64,000 bases of DNA from the NCBI GenBank assembly GCA_014529385.2, contig CM043959.1, positions 5,202,045 to 5,266,044 on the forward strand, in the 5' to 3' direction. This DNA is from Adiantum capillus-veneris (lineage: Eukaryota; Streptophyta; Polypodiopsida; Polypodiales; Pteridaceae). The number at the start of each line of letters is the position of its first letter. The first letter of the stretch is position 1. The translations under genes and the position numbers were made by a program. The notes beneath the pieces were generated by a model. It worked only from the letters and a program-made list of their open reading frames with translations. It was not told where the DNA came from and made no database searches. Below are positions 54,709-64,000 of the stretch, one piece after another.

Positions 54709-54717
54709 AATCCCCAA
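54709..54717 (-). other. polypurine tract of mini-Copia
   Basis: The minus strand reads GGGGATT before the LTR, shortened relative to AGGGGGGATT in Copia-2. The deletion joint lies at its 5' edge, right after the codons for CGQNF. Confidence 0.8.
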
Positions 54718-56068
54718 AATTTTGTCCACACTTGTCATACAAAGTGAGCTTATACAGCCCACGGCACAAAAGGCCAGATGCAACAATTTCATCACCAAAA
54801 CTGAGATCATGAACTGTACATCTCTCATCCACAAATTTGACTACAAGTCCAAGTCTAGCAAGTGCGGATACAGACAAGAGATTCTTCTTTATCCCAGGTA
54901 CATAAAGTGCATCAACAAGTGTGAAGGAACTGCCATTTACAGCAGTGAGCACAATCTTTCCAAATCCGTGAACTGGATAAGAGGCGTTGTTGGCACAAGT
55001 GACTGAATTCCCATGAGGGACAGACTCAAGAGAGGTAAACAATTCACGATGTGAGGTAATGTTCTTTGTAGCACCACTGTCAAAATACCAGACATGTGAA
55101 TCTGCAGCAACTGACAAGCATGCATCATGGACAGCAGGATTGTAAGTGCACTCTGCGCTAAAAGCCCATTCTGCATCAACATCAGCAACACAGTCTCCTT
55201 TCACAGAAGACTCAACAATGGCTGCATTTGTAGTGGAACTAGCATTTGCAGTGGAACCACCCTCTTTCTTCTTAGCCTCTTTGGCCACAGAATTTTTGCC
55301 CTTCGCAGCAGAACCATAAGAAGTGGCTGCATTACTGTTACCACCCTTTCTTTGAGAAGCAATAAAAGCCTGTTCAACTGCACGCTACCTAGTCCTGTTT
55401 TTTCTGGAAAGGGACTCTTGCAACAGCAATGTGCATAATGCATCAAACTTGACAACTTCAGGATTTCCTTGGGTCATAAGTCTCCAAGTACTAGCAAAAG
55501 TCTGGTAAGAATCTGGTAAGGCATCAAGAACAGTCTGCACTAGGGAACTGTCTGAAATGACTTCACCTGCAGAAATGAGTTGTTCATTGATATCCTTGAC
55601 ACTAGCAAGGAAAGTGTCCATATCATCTTCCTCATGCATAATCTTCGACTCTAGCTCTTTACGCAGCAAAGCAATTTTAGCCTCATTGCGGCTTGCATAA
55701 AGACCTGCTAGAATATCCCAAGCCTGTTTTGCAGATTTTGCTGAATGGATGTGAGGAACACTGGTGCACTTCACAGACAACGCAATCAATGCATGAGCCT
55801 GCGCATCCTTAACATCCCAACGAGCTTGTTCTGCCGTATGCAAAACAACTCTAACAGTTGCAATCCTTGCAGCAAGACCTGCAACATCCTCAACATCGTC
55901 TACATCCTCAGAACCAGGACGTACATCAATGCCCTGCACAATGTTCTAGACACCCTTTGACACAAGAACATGTTGCATCATATAAGCCCACATAGGGTAG
56001 TTGTCCCCATCCAACCTGTCCTCAGCAGCAAACATCTTGAACACATCTGTGTTGTTGTTGTCAGCCAT
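54714..56068 (-). pseudogene. copia gag lacking its zinc knuckle, with partial protease
   Basis: The start codon at 56068 gives MADNNNTDVFKMF as in Copia-2. Two in-frame TAG stops lie at about 55950 and 55385. The capsid part (55939-55385) is otherwise open. Near 55290 the sequence passes from GKNS directly to AKEAKKKEGG in frame, removing the CX2CX4HX4C knuckle present in Copia-2. The protease DSGATKNITS and downstream IKKNLLSVSALARLG are kept (55090-54840). The frame then runs into the LTR. Most of protease is present, so Gag processing might once have been possible. Confidence 0.9.
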
Positions 56069-56407
56069 GGTAAATGCTGCACCTGATGTGAAAACTGCCC
56101 CAAAATAGGAGAAACGGAGCCGGAACAACCTGTGCTATATAGCACAAACTGTAGAAGACTATAAGGCACCTGTTATGCAGAAAACGGCACTGACAGAAAT
56201 TCTACACAAAATGACAAAATAGCCTGTGCAGTACTGCCTGTAGTGGAAATGGAGACTGAAATGAGCCCAAATCAAAATTCTGAGCAGACCGAGCGATTTG
56301 AGATCTCCCGAAATTGTTGTCGACCTACAAATGCTCGCCAAAGCTCACTGAAAGTGAGGAGGCGTGTGCTGGAGCAGCTGGCGACTAAGCCCGAGAGGAC
56401 GTGACCC

Positions 56408-56419
56408 GCTCTGATACCA
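56408..56419 (-). other. primer-binding site, mini-Copia
   Basis: The minus strand reads TGGTATCAGAGC, perfect initiator-Met-tRNA complementarity. Confidence 0.95.
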
Positions 56420-56421
56420 AT

Positions 56422-56648
56422 TGTTGGAATCAGGGTTGCAGAGAAACACACACAGCTTGGAGAAGACGAAGGAAGCTCAAGGCACACAATAGAGAGTGTG
56501 TTACTTAGTGTGCAATGGAAAGATAGATAGCCCTAGAGTGATGGGCGTATATACAATGCTCGGGGGAAAAAAACTCCCAAAGAGGGAAAAAATGCCCCGG
56601 CGGTCCTAGTGTGTTCATACACATCACTACCACATGTATATGGTAACA
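56422..56648 (-). repeat. 5' LTR of mini-Copia
   Basis: 227 bp. It shares all but five positions with 54482-54708. Confidence 0.96.
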
Positions 56649-56653
56649 CCCCA
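56649..56653 (-). repeat. target-site duplication of mini-Copia (CCCCA)
   Basis: Partner of 54477-54481. Confidence 0.93.
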
Positions 56654-56950
56654 CTTGAGCTCCATGGCCATTAGTATTATAAAAGGTGAGTATGTGCTTA
56701 TATCGCACTGTCGTTCGGGTTCCTGAATGAGTCGAATAGGAAGACATTTTAGATGTTGAGTCTGAATAAGTGTCTGAGACTTCTTCAAAGGGTTCCCGAA
56801 TGATCACCTTGATTCACACTCTCTTCACTGGATACTCTACTAGAGGTCTCTCCCAATATGCCTTGATTTGCTAGTATACGATCAGATCTAAGGTTCATAT
56901 AGACTGTTAAACCTTGAATAGAGTACTTACTGTCGGATTGAATTGTTATC
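56654..56950 (-). pseudogene. gypsy gag, N-terminal part (Gypsy-D)
   Basis: The minus strand encodes FEEVSDTYSDSTSKMSSYSTHS and RYKHILTFYNTNGHGAQV, then continues beyond mini-Copia at 54480 with the acidic DDHD segment. It matches Gypsy-C at 21250-20950. Confidence 0.8.
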
Positions 56951-58784
56951 CGTTTCTTCCACTTGACTTGAGTGCAACTCCTGTCAAGCTCTCAATTCTT
57001 TGCCTGCAACCTAATTCCTGTGTCAATTTTAACCAAGTTAACTATTTTCTCTCAAAGACTGTATAATTTTTTCTAGTTATTGAGATTGGTCTATGTATAA
57101 CATTCAAACTGAGCTAAGTGAGTCAGCAAATGAGACTTTCAAATTTTACCCCTGCAAAGAGCTAAAGGATTAATTTGCAACTTGAAACTGAGCTAACATG
57201 TACAGATTTGGACCCGATGGAACTCAAACTTGCCAAAATCTTGTCTCTGGATCTCTGCAGTAAATAATCATGATTATTTCCTTTTCTCAAATTTTTCACT
57301 TTTTAGGCTTTTTTGCCAGGTAATCACCTTGTTGTGGTCTTCGGACAAGTTTCATTGAATTTGAGAAAGATTTGTCCAAGTAACTAATTGTTTAGTATTC
57401 GCAGACTCAGTTTTCAAAAATCTGGCTTAAGTCTCACCTTTGTGATCCAAATTTCACCAAATTGGATTTGTGGAGTCTACTTGATATGCTTGACCTTGTG
57501 GTATACTTAAATATGAAAAATTGTTCAACCCCAGAGTAGAAGTAAATAATCACGAATAGTTACAGCTAGAAGTTTTTTGCAACTTTTTGCCAAAATGTTG
57601 ATACAAACTTGTTAAGCAACTCAACTTAAGCTCTCTAGCCAAGTTTCACCAAGTTTGGATAAATTTTGCTCAAATTGTTAATAGTTTTGTGTCTGTAGAC
57701 TGACTTTTCAAATCTGGCCATAATTTCTACTTCAATGATTCAAATCTTACCAAATTTGATATGTGTGCTCAATATAACATGATAGAACTAAAGTTGAAAA
57801 ATAGGACAAAAGTAAATAATCATGATTATTTACTTTTGGTAAAATTTTGCATCTTTTTTTGTCGTCTGAGCATATACACATGTTTAACACTTCAATCGAA
57901 GCCTCTGAGTCAAGTTTCACTAAATTTGAGCAAGATTTACCAAGTCACACTCAAGTTCTCGAGACAATCAGTACATGTTTCAGTTTTTCTCAAGGTTTTG
58001 GTCTGTTTTGTGATCCAATTTCTATGAGCCTTTACAAAAGATGTTTGCAATCATGCATAGAGTCTCTGGTATCAACCTTGGTCGATTTTGAGCTGAAAGT
58101 AAATAATCACGATTACTTACTTTTGTCCTAAAATGAACACTTTTTGCAAATTTTTCACTGGATAATCTTTTTATAACCTTTTAAGCCTCTGAGTCAAGTC
58201 AAAACTTAATTTGGCCTAAAATCTCAAGAAAAACTAAATAATCTTAGTTTTTGCAAACTCTTAAAAATTTACCTCAATTGCATCCTTAAGCTTACCCACT
58301 GGTTTAACTTTTAAAACATACTCTCTAGCCAGATTCAGTGGTTGATAGTCTCTTGGTGTTGTTTCACCTGAAATTCTGTAACTTCACATAAACAACTCAC
58401 AATTGATTCTTTTAGAGTGAGCAATGTTCTGAGATCCCACCTCGGATTCTACGTACCACCCTACTCCTAGGTTCTATTGCAATGGGGTTGTGGACAGTGT
58501 CCACAAACACTTGTTTTCTTGTTTTTTATGGTTTTTGAGCCTTGATCTTAAGACTTCTCTAGTCCATCAATCATTCTCAAAATACTAATCTAATCCTTCC
58601 ATCCTACAATCCTACAAGGTACTTAGCAAGTACAATTTACTTCCAAGCTACCTCTACACAACAAAAGAGGACAATCTTAAGTTATACAATTTTAAAGAGA
58701 AAGTTTTAACTCTAGGTGATCCTAGAGGAAGTTAAAGGACAACTACACAAGATGCTCGTGTTTTCCGTAGTTTAGGTCTATTCG
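56951..58784 (-). other. long untranslated leader of Gypsy-D
   Basis: About 1.8 kb with no coding domain. It is made of diverged repeats of about 280 bp sharing CAAGTTTCA(C/T)(C/T)(A/G)A blocks and a (T/G)TGATCCAAAT-like block. Most units contain one AT-rich palindrome. Confidence 0.75.
57259..58252. repeat. array of AT-rich leader palindromes (Gypsy-D)
   Basis: Copies at 57259-57282, 57541-57563 (decayed), 57807-57838 (a perfect 32-bp palindrome, arms CAAAAGTAAATAATCA) and 58096-58124, with a variant hairpin at about 58229-58252 (AAAAACTAA/TTAGTTTTT). Start distances between the first four are about 282, 266 and 289 bp. Centres read ATCATGAT, ATCACGAA, ATCATGAT and ATCACGAT. Confidence 0.93.
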
Positions 58785-58802
58785 TTCCCGACAACGGCAC
58801 CA
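58785..58802 (-). other. primer-binding site of Gypsy-D
   Basis: The minus strand reads TGGTGCCGTTGTCGGGAA, just after the LTR end CCTACA. It fits the TGGCGCCGTTGCCGGGGA type of Ogre/Tat/Athila elements. Confidence 0.82.
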
Positions 58803-58804
58803 AA

Positions 58805-60430
58805 TGTAGGATGGGTTTCTAACATCAATCCTATTTTATTGCAGATATAGCGAGAACCACGAACATAATTGTCAATCCATGAGACGAAGCTGATTTGACT
58901 AGTGCATAGAGGCTACAAGAGGGTGTCAATCTCTTGAAAAACAATAGACAACTCGCATCTAACACAAGCTACACTCAAATGACCAAAGTCACCAAAAGCT
59001 AGTCCCTAATCCGCAAACAAAACATGACCGTTACACCATCAAATGACATTCGAATGTTACGAAACTTCTAGGACATGTATATAAGACCAAAGCACACATG
59101 CTTATGGTCTCAAACCTCACTTTTGATGAAGTGCAAAAATCATGATTATTAACAGCAATGAGTTTTTGACCTAGTCGTTTTTTACCCTGAATGCATTTAA
59201 ATGCTTAGCAATGATGCCCCCATCCTCGACTATGCTTACCTTGCGATTTCCTAGCTTAAATTCCTACTTATGATGAAATTGGGCCGCGGGTCGGTAACGA
59301 CAAAAGCTACGGATTACCATCATATGTTTACGTCAATGCATAGAGCTCTTACGTGCGGTTGCAATGCAACAGACGGCACTGCAATGTGCCAACCGAGAAG
59401 GGAGTAGGAAGTGCGAGAAGGAGAGAAGTGAGCGCCGTTAGCTCACGTTGTTTTTCTATTATCCAAAAACTTGAAAATAACTTCCAAAATTGGCTTTTAT
59501 ACCTTAGCCAAGGTTTCTTTGGTCAAAAAATAATAATCTGGGAGCTCTAACTAAGGATAAGTTGATACAATCTGGAATCTTATAGCCTCGGCTCATTGAT
59601 TACAATATCCACCAAGAAAATAGGAATTACCATTTTCTTGATTTGTCAAAAGATTAAGTGTTTTTACAATAAAACTCCCAAAAAATGTTACATGGGTTAG
59701 CTTGCTGCTAACAATTATCTCACAAATTTTGACAGCCTCACTTGCACTTATCCTCGATTAGCTTCGCCTAGCTTCCCTCTACACCGCTACAACTCCCACT
59801 ATACTTGGATGCACTAAAAGAAGAAACGAAATCAAGAAAATCAAAGAAAAAAAGTGAAGAAAAAATGTAAATCTCTGTAGTTTTTCTCATAAAACCAAGG
59901 GTTTCACTTCTTTTCAGACGCCCTTCCATGTAAGACTCCATAGGCACTCCCATATATAGACATAGTTTGACCAAAACCCATCCAAATTTAGCCCAATTTG
60001 AAAACCCACAAAGTTCAAAAAAAAAACTCAAAAAAAGTGATGGAAAAATTGGGGAAAACCTTACCTTTTTTCATATGTACAAGCAAGGAATTGCAACGCA
60101 TAGTCTACCTTGGACTAGCTGCACCACAAGGAACTGCACACAACATAGCTTCCATACCTCAAACCAAGATGAAGAGAGGTCAATATGCAGAGCTAAGCAC
60201 CCACTTTCATCAGCCCATTGAGAAGAGAGACACTCTCAACTCACCACACCAGGCTCTTGCAAGGCAAGAGGGAACCCCTACATCAAAACCCCCACCCTTC
60301 ACTGCAGGCTGCAGCAACATAGGCTTCCTTCTTCACAACTCAAAACTCCCACTCACTCAAAACCCCAAGCTGATAAAAGTTTTGTTTTTATTCACAATTT
60401 TAAATCACTTACTCACTCTTTGAAGTTTTG
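58805..60430 (-). repeat. 5' LTR of Gypsy-D (outer end approximate)
   Basis: The inner end TGTAGGATGG is clear from the primer site. The first part aligns with the Gypsy-F LTR (13987 onwards). A TATATATGGG-type box lies on the minus strand near 59950-59960, a likely LTR promoter. The outer end is not defined, as no second LTR is present. Confidence 0.6.
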
Positions 60431-61399
60431 ACACTTCTATGTACAAACACAGTAAAACTATGTACCCCGCACAATTGGCCCGCATACGTAGAGACGGCTG
60501 ACATACACCACCTTTGCACACTTTGTACAAGCATGCTTTATTTACATATAAGGTTTTAAAAAGCATCATGAATCATCTCAATTTTGTGTTATTTTGACTT
60601 TTTCAACAACTTTTAGATCAAATTCGGGGCACTAATCAAGTGAAATAATCGACATCTAATCAAATGAGAAAAATCATGTTATAGATCATGAGCTTGAACA
60701 AACACCCGCAAACATTTTCATCGGCAAGTTCCAAGCAGCCAATGGTACTAAAGTCAAAGCCACAGTTTCCCTAAAGAGTTGTGGACACTTGATCAGAAAC
60801 CATAAGTCATAGACAATGCAAGATGAACTTGATAGCTTCTTCAGACAACTGCCACAGGGAACCAACTTCCAGAGGGCATACAAGATTATGAGAACCATAC
60901 AATACAACTACATTAACCATTAAGGACAAAGCTGCAGTGAGAGTAAAGATTACAATTGATGTGATGTGCCAAGGTCTCCATTTTCCAGCAAGAAGTTTCA
61001 TAATCAATATCTAATTCTCCTAAATGATTTTCTCATGTTAAACTGATCATTTAATATGGGGAAGTGCAAGGGGAGAAAAAGCTAGAATATTGGTTAAGCT
61101 AGCAGACTGGCCACAGTAGGGATCCAAAGGAGGGAAAATAGGGATCCAAAGGGGGGGCCATCTGCAAAAGATCCATGTGCAACAATGGGCTAAAAAGACC
61201 CTAAGGTTCAGCCCATTAAGACTTCCAAAATGCTAAGGTTCCAAAATTCAAAGGTTGTGTCCAAAGGTCAACCATGGGGGAATTGGATTCTTTGTGTGTG
61301 TCAAAAAAGTCTTTACAAATCCCTACTTAGGAGGGGGCGAGTCGCTTGTAGGGGATGAGAGAGAAAGTCACACACACACACAAGCTCCCTTTACACAAA
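60431..61399. other. intergenic DNA, no gene supported
   Basis: Two overlapping minus-strand frames (60686-60907, 60807-61007) are hydrophobic but short, in different frames and without motif. They might be a decayed membrane-protein exon. Nothing else is recognised. Confidence 0.4.
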
Positions 61400-61409
61400 G
61401 GGAATGAGG

Positions 61410-61787
61410 GACACATGTCAGCTCCCTAGCCCAAATGCCCACAAGGTGTACCCAATTCCTATTGGATGGCCTTGGAGGTGGACCAATGAGTATTAGGCTA
61501 GAGTAAATCTAGTTTAATTAATTTAAAAACACTTAATAAAAGAACCAATGAGAATTAAGTCCTCTAGAAGACTATCGGACAGTCTCCCAAGGGGTCCAAT
61601 GAGCATTCAACAGCCCAATGGCTTGCCTGATTCCTATTGGCCAGGAGGCAAAGGGGTCCAATGAGAGTTTAGTTGAGTTATTAAATTACCTAAAGCTCTC
61701 ACAAAAGGGGAAAGGGGGACACATGTCAGAAGGCTATCACTTATGCTGCTTAATTGTCATTGGCTAGCCCTAGGGAGGTCCAATGAG
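61410..61787 (+). repeat. CCAATGAG repeat cluster
   Basis: CCAATGAG occurs at 61483, 61545, 61596, 61658 and 61780. Spacings are 62, 51, 62 and 122 bp, close to multiples of 61. GACACATGTCAG occurs at 61410 and 61718. CCTATTGG words lie between. It appears to be a diverged tandem repeat, perhaps upstream promoter or LTR sequence of the coding remnant at 62.6 kb. Confidence 0.75.
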
Positions 61788-62590
61788 AGGGAAGCATGAG
61801 CAAATAGCAAGAGGGGTCGACCAAGAGAGAGGGGGGCCTGATTTTTGCAAGGCATTATCACACACACACTCACATAATCTCATGTGTGAAGTAAAGAAGA
61901 CTCTCTCTCCTTCTCAAGCTTTAATGGAAAGCTTATCACCTACTCCAAGCTTGTGAGAAGGGAGGCCTACACCAACAACTCTTGGCTTTGTGATGCAAAT
62001 CCAACCAAGATCCAAGCTTCAATGCACGCTCATCTCCTCTACCATGCTAATTACTAAGCTAAGCTATGCTAATATGAGTGATTATGTGAGGAGATGTACA
62101 TCTTTCTCGTAAGACTACTCCTTCTTCCTCTCAATCTACTCTCATACCCTGCTAGCTCTCACCATCTTCGAAGGTGTGTGAGGTCTTGAGTCTGAGACCG
62201 GGGATAATTGATGTTGTGTTTGATAAGTGTTTTGCTTAGTGCATGAAGCTTTCATCTTCATTGTCCTAGCTAGTCTTGAAGGAACACAAAGAATTGTATT
62301 GTACAATGTCTCTCTTGATGGGAGAAACCATAATACAAAGCCTTTTGGAGGGGGGACCGGCTCCATGATAATCCGGTCCTCAACTGTTGTCAATAGCTTA
62401 ATTTCTCTCTCTTTTGAAAGTATTGTTCATTCTATCTAACTAGGTGTTATGCTTTTTGTTGCTCTCTCCACCCAAGCACTCTTGTATTTCTCATTAGGAA
62501 TCTATTCTATGAAATGCCCACTATGTTCATGCTAATTTCTGCTACACACAAGTTTTTAGGCCATTAAATGTTACAAGAAGCCACAACCTG
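61788..62590. other. unassigned region, possible leader or LTR
   Basis: It contains a CA-rich stretch (about 61858-61873) and an inverted pair GGACCGG...CCGGTCC (about 62355-62377). Short frames at 62142-62439 lack motifs. Confidence 0.35.
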
Positions 62591-62599
62591 CTACTCAAG

Positions 62600-64000
62600 A
62601 TGAAGGCCATAGGCAACAACAAGGCCTTCATTAAGCAGCAAGGACACAAGCTCACATACAAGGACGTGATATATTCAGAGATAGAGTTTCCCTTAATATT
62701 GATCTCATACCATCTGGTGAAGGTTCAAAAGCCACTACACTACACAAAACCCATACTGCATGTGGTAGTAGTGATGGCCATTGGGTTAGCCAAGAGAAGA
62801 GTAATCAAAGGTGACCTCAGAAGTTATATTTTTGAGATCTAGTGAAGTGAACCTAAAGAGCAGTGACATAAAGAAGGCATACATGAATGCATGGTCTATG
62901 CTTACCAAAGTATCCTACCAAGCATTGGGGATGATCGACGACTTACTTGAAGTTGTCTCTTAGCTTTATCTACTCCATAAGGCTAAGCATGCAGTAAGGA
63001 CGGTGGGTAGTTCATCAACAACTCCCACAAAAGGAAGAGCACAAGGTCAAAGCTCCAGAGCATCAACCCCTGACAGTGAGGCAACTGAGTCTGATTTCAA
63101 GCTCCAAGGTGATATTAAGACGAAGGAAGACAACCCCTCTTAATATTAGTCATCTGAAAAGGAAGAGGGAGGAGTATCATTGATCAGGAAAAGAGCCCAA
63201 CAAGCAAAAATCAAATCCCAAAATCTCAAGCTCAGAGATCTATGGAGGAAGCACAACGGCTCCAAGAAGAATGCCAAGCAAAGATAGCAGAGTAGAAAAC
63301 AAAAACGGAGGAAACCAAGCAAGATCAATCTCCTTCCAATGATGATGATTGTGATGTCAAGCTCGACACAAAGATCAAGAAACTCAAAGAAAAAAGACGA
63401 CAAAAAGCATGAGTGAATGTCTAACTGGCCGGATCCTCCCGTCAATGGATACACAGAGTGCTCAAAAGAAAATTTGAAGAGAGGTCTAAGGAAGATTTTA
63501 AGCAAAAAAACACCACAGATTATGATTCACCAATGTACTCTCCTTGTAGACAACAATCCCATCATGAAGAAGCTGAAAAAGATACAACTATAACAAAAAA
63601 AGATGAGGAGCAAACGGAGCAACAAGTCTCTCCAAAGCAGCCATCTCCACCTCTTGCAAATCAACAACAAGAGAAAAGAGATTCTAAAGCTGATAAAGAA
63701 GATCAAGGCCACCAGCAAAAATAAGAATAACAAGGTATTGAGGAGCAACAAATTTGGCAAAAAGAGAGGTACCACCTCTAACACTAGAAGATGCGGCAGT
63801 AGTGGAAAAGATTCTTAAAGAACATCTAGGGATGATTGAGCTCGAGTTTAGATGCCAAAAAGTGATCACAGAGCTATGGATGTAGGATGTTGAGGATGCC
63901 AAAGCCAATACACAAAAGGCCAACCAAGAAATTGAACGGTTAAAGCAACAAGTTACCAGCCAACAAGAGGATAAGGAGAAACTTCAAACCGCTCTAAAGA
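62600..64000 (+). pseudogene. degenerate coiled-coil coding region, runs off the window
   Basis: Plus-strand coding-like pieces in several frames. 62600-62842 is open (KLTYKDVIYSEIEFPL). Then come SDIKKAYMNAWSMLTKVSYQALGMIDDLLEVV, a Ser/Thr-rich stretch (63000-63140), Lys/Glu/Gln-rich pieces (63150-63724; 63458-63724 open), and an almost open last frame from about 63740 with VPPLTLEDAAVVEKIL and NQEIERLKQQVTSQQEDKEKLQ, a clear coiled coil. Stops separate them. The beginning resembles a retroelement gag in style, but I recognise no family; it could also be a broken host gene. Confidence 0.45.

Larger units (their letters stand above)
54482..56648 (-). mobile_element. mini-Copia: 2167-bp gag-only copia derivative
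   Basis: Two 227-bp LTRs differing at five positions by my count, primer site, leader, gag, the beginning of protease, then a direct jump to the polypurine tract and LTR. Integrase, RT and RNase H are deleted. The gag also lacks the zinc-knuckle segment. A perfect 5-bp target duplication shows it inserted as a unit, into Gypsy-D gag, so it was mobilised by enzymes supplied by a relative such as Copia-2. Confidence 0.97.
52385..60430 (-). mobile_element. Gypsy-D: minus-strand Ty3/gypsy, LTR-leader-gag portion
   Basis: From right to left: LTR (from 58805 rightwards), primer site (58802-58785), leader with palindromes (58.25-57.25 kb), gag (about 56950-52385) with mini-Copia inserted at 54482-56648. 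Protease and pol are missing; the element is cut at 52385. Gag resembles that of Gypsy-C and Gypsy-E. The outer LTR end near 60.4 kb is a guess. Confidence 0.8.

Noticed and set aside
60686-61007. Hydrophobic minus-strand frames as a membrane protein
   Set aside because: Two short frames out of register, no motif and no gene signals.

Overview
The window looks like an intergenic block of a large, repeat-rich land-plant genome. The evidence is Ty1/copia elements with an initiator-Met-tRNA primer site (TGGTATCAGAGC), Ty3/gypsy elements of Ogre/Tat/Athila type, plant-style LINEs, long GA/CT microsatellites, and a single small two-exon gene with a plant-like TATA box and GT-AG intron. There is no operon, no bacterial signal and no rRNA or tRNA gene that I can support. 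A seed-free plant such as a fern or lycophyte is my guess from the repeat style; the sequence does not prove it.

Layout. 1-8.5 kb: unassigned AT-rich DNA with GA/CT microsatellites and small tandem duplications. 8.5-11.45 kb: decayed copia (Copia-1) with an in-frame 180-bp duplication in integrase. 11.8-12.2 kb: LINE reverse-transcriptase scrap. 13-15 kb: 5' end (primer site plus LTR) of a minus-strand gypsy relative (Gypsy-F). 16.5-18.6 kb: minus-strand LINE remnant. 19-20.2 kb: microsatellites and a 153-bp duplication carrying TATA-like boxes. 20.25-21.9 kb: minus-strand gypsy gag and leader (Gypsy-C), joined to a copia LTR/leader fragment (Copia-3, to 22.39 kb). 22.4-34.84 kb: a chromovirus-like gypsy coding remnant (Gypsy-B), split by a 459-bp inverted-repeat element and by a complete 8.97-kb gypsy element (Gypsy-A, 24902-33867) that has LTRs, gag and protease but no RT or integrase. 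34.85-38.6 kb: the only island free of recognisable retroelement coding, holding the host gene (36130-36990). 38.6-46.7 kb: gypsy with full pol (Gypsy-E). 46755-52211: complete copia (Copia-2; 227-bp LTRs, ATGCC target duplication) carrying a 289-bp MITE. 52.2-about 60.4 kb: minus-strand Gypsy-D, with a 2.17-kb gag-only copia derivative (mini-Copia, 54482-56648, CCCCA target duplication) inside its gag. 61-64 kb: a CCAATGAG repeat cluster and a degenerate coiled-coil coding stretch running off the end.

Most unusual. The untranslated leaders of Gypsy-A and Gypsy-D carry perfect or near-perfect palindromes spaced about 270-300 bp apart, inside poorly conserved repeat units. The two lineages have different palindrome arms (ACATGG/CCATGT versus AGTAAATA/TATTTACT). 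The centres of all intact copies can be read as one octamer, ATCGCGAT, mostly altered by CpG-decay transitions. In addition, Gypsy-E encodes two successive integrase zinc-binding (H2C2) modules, and a second retropepsin-like domain downstream of integrase, each in frame with its neighbour. These look like undescribed or little-described retroelement features rather than host systems.
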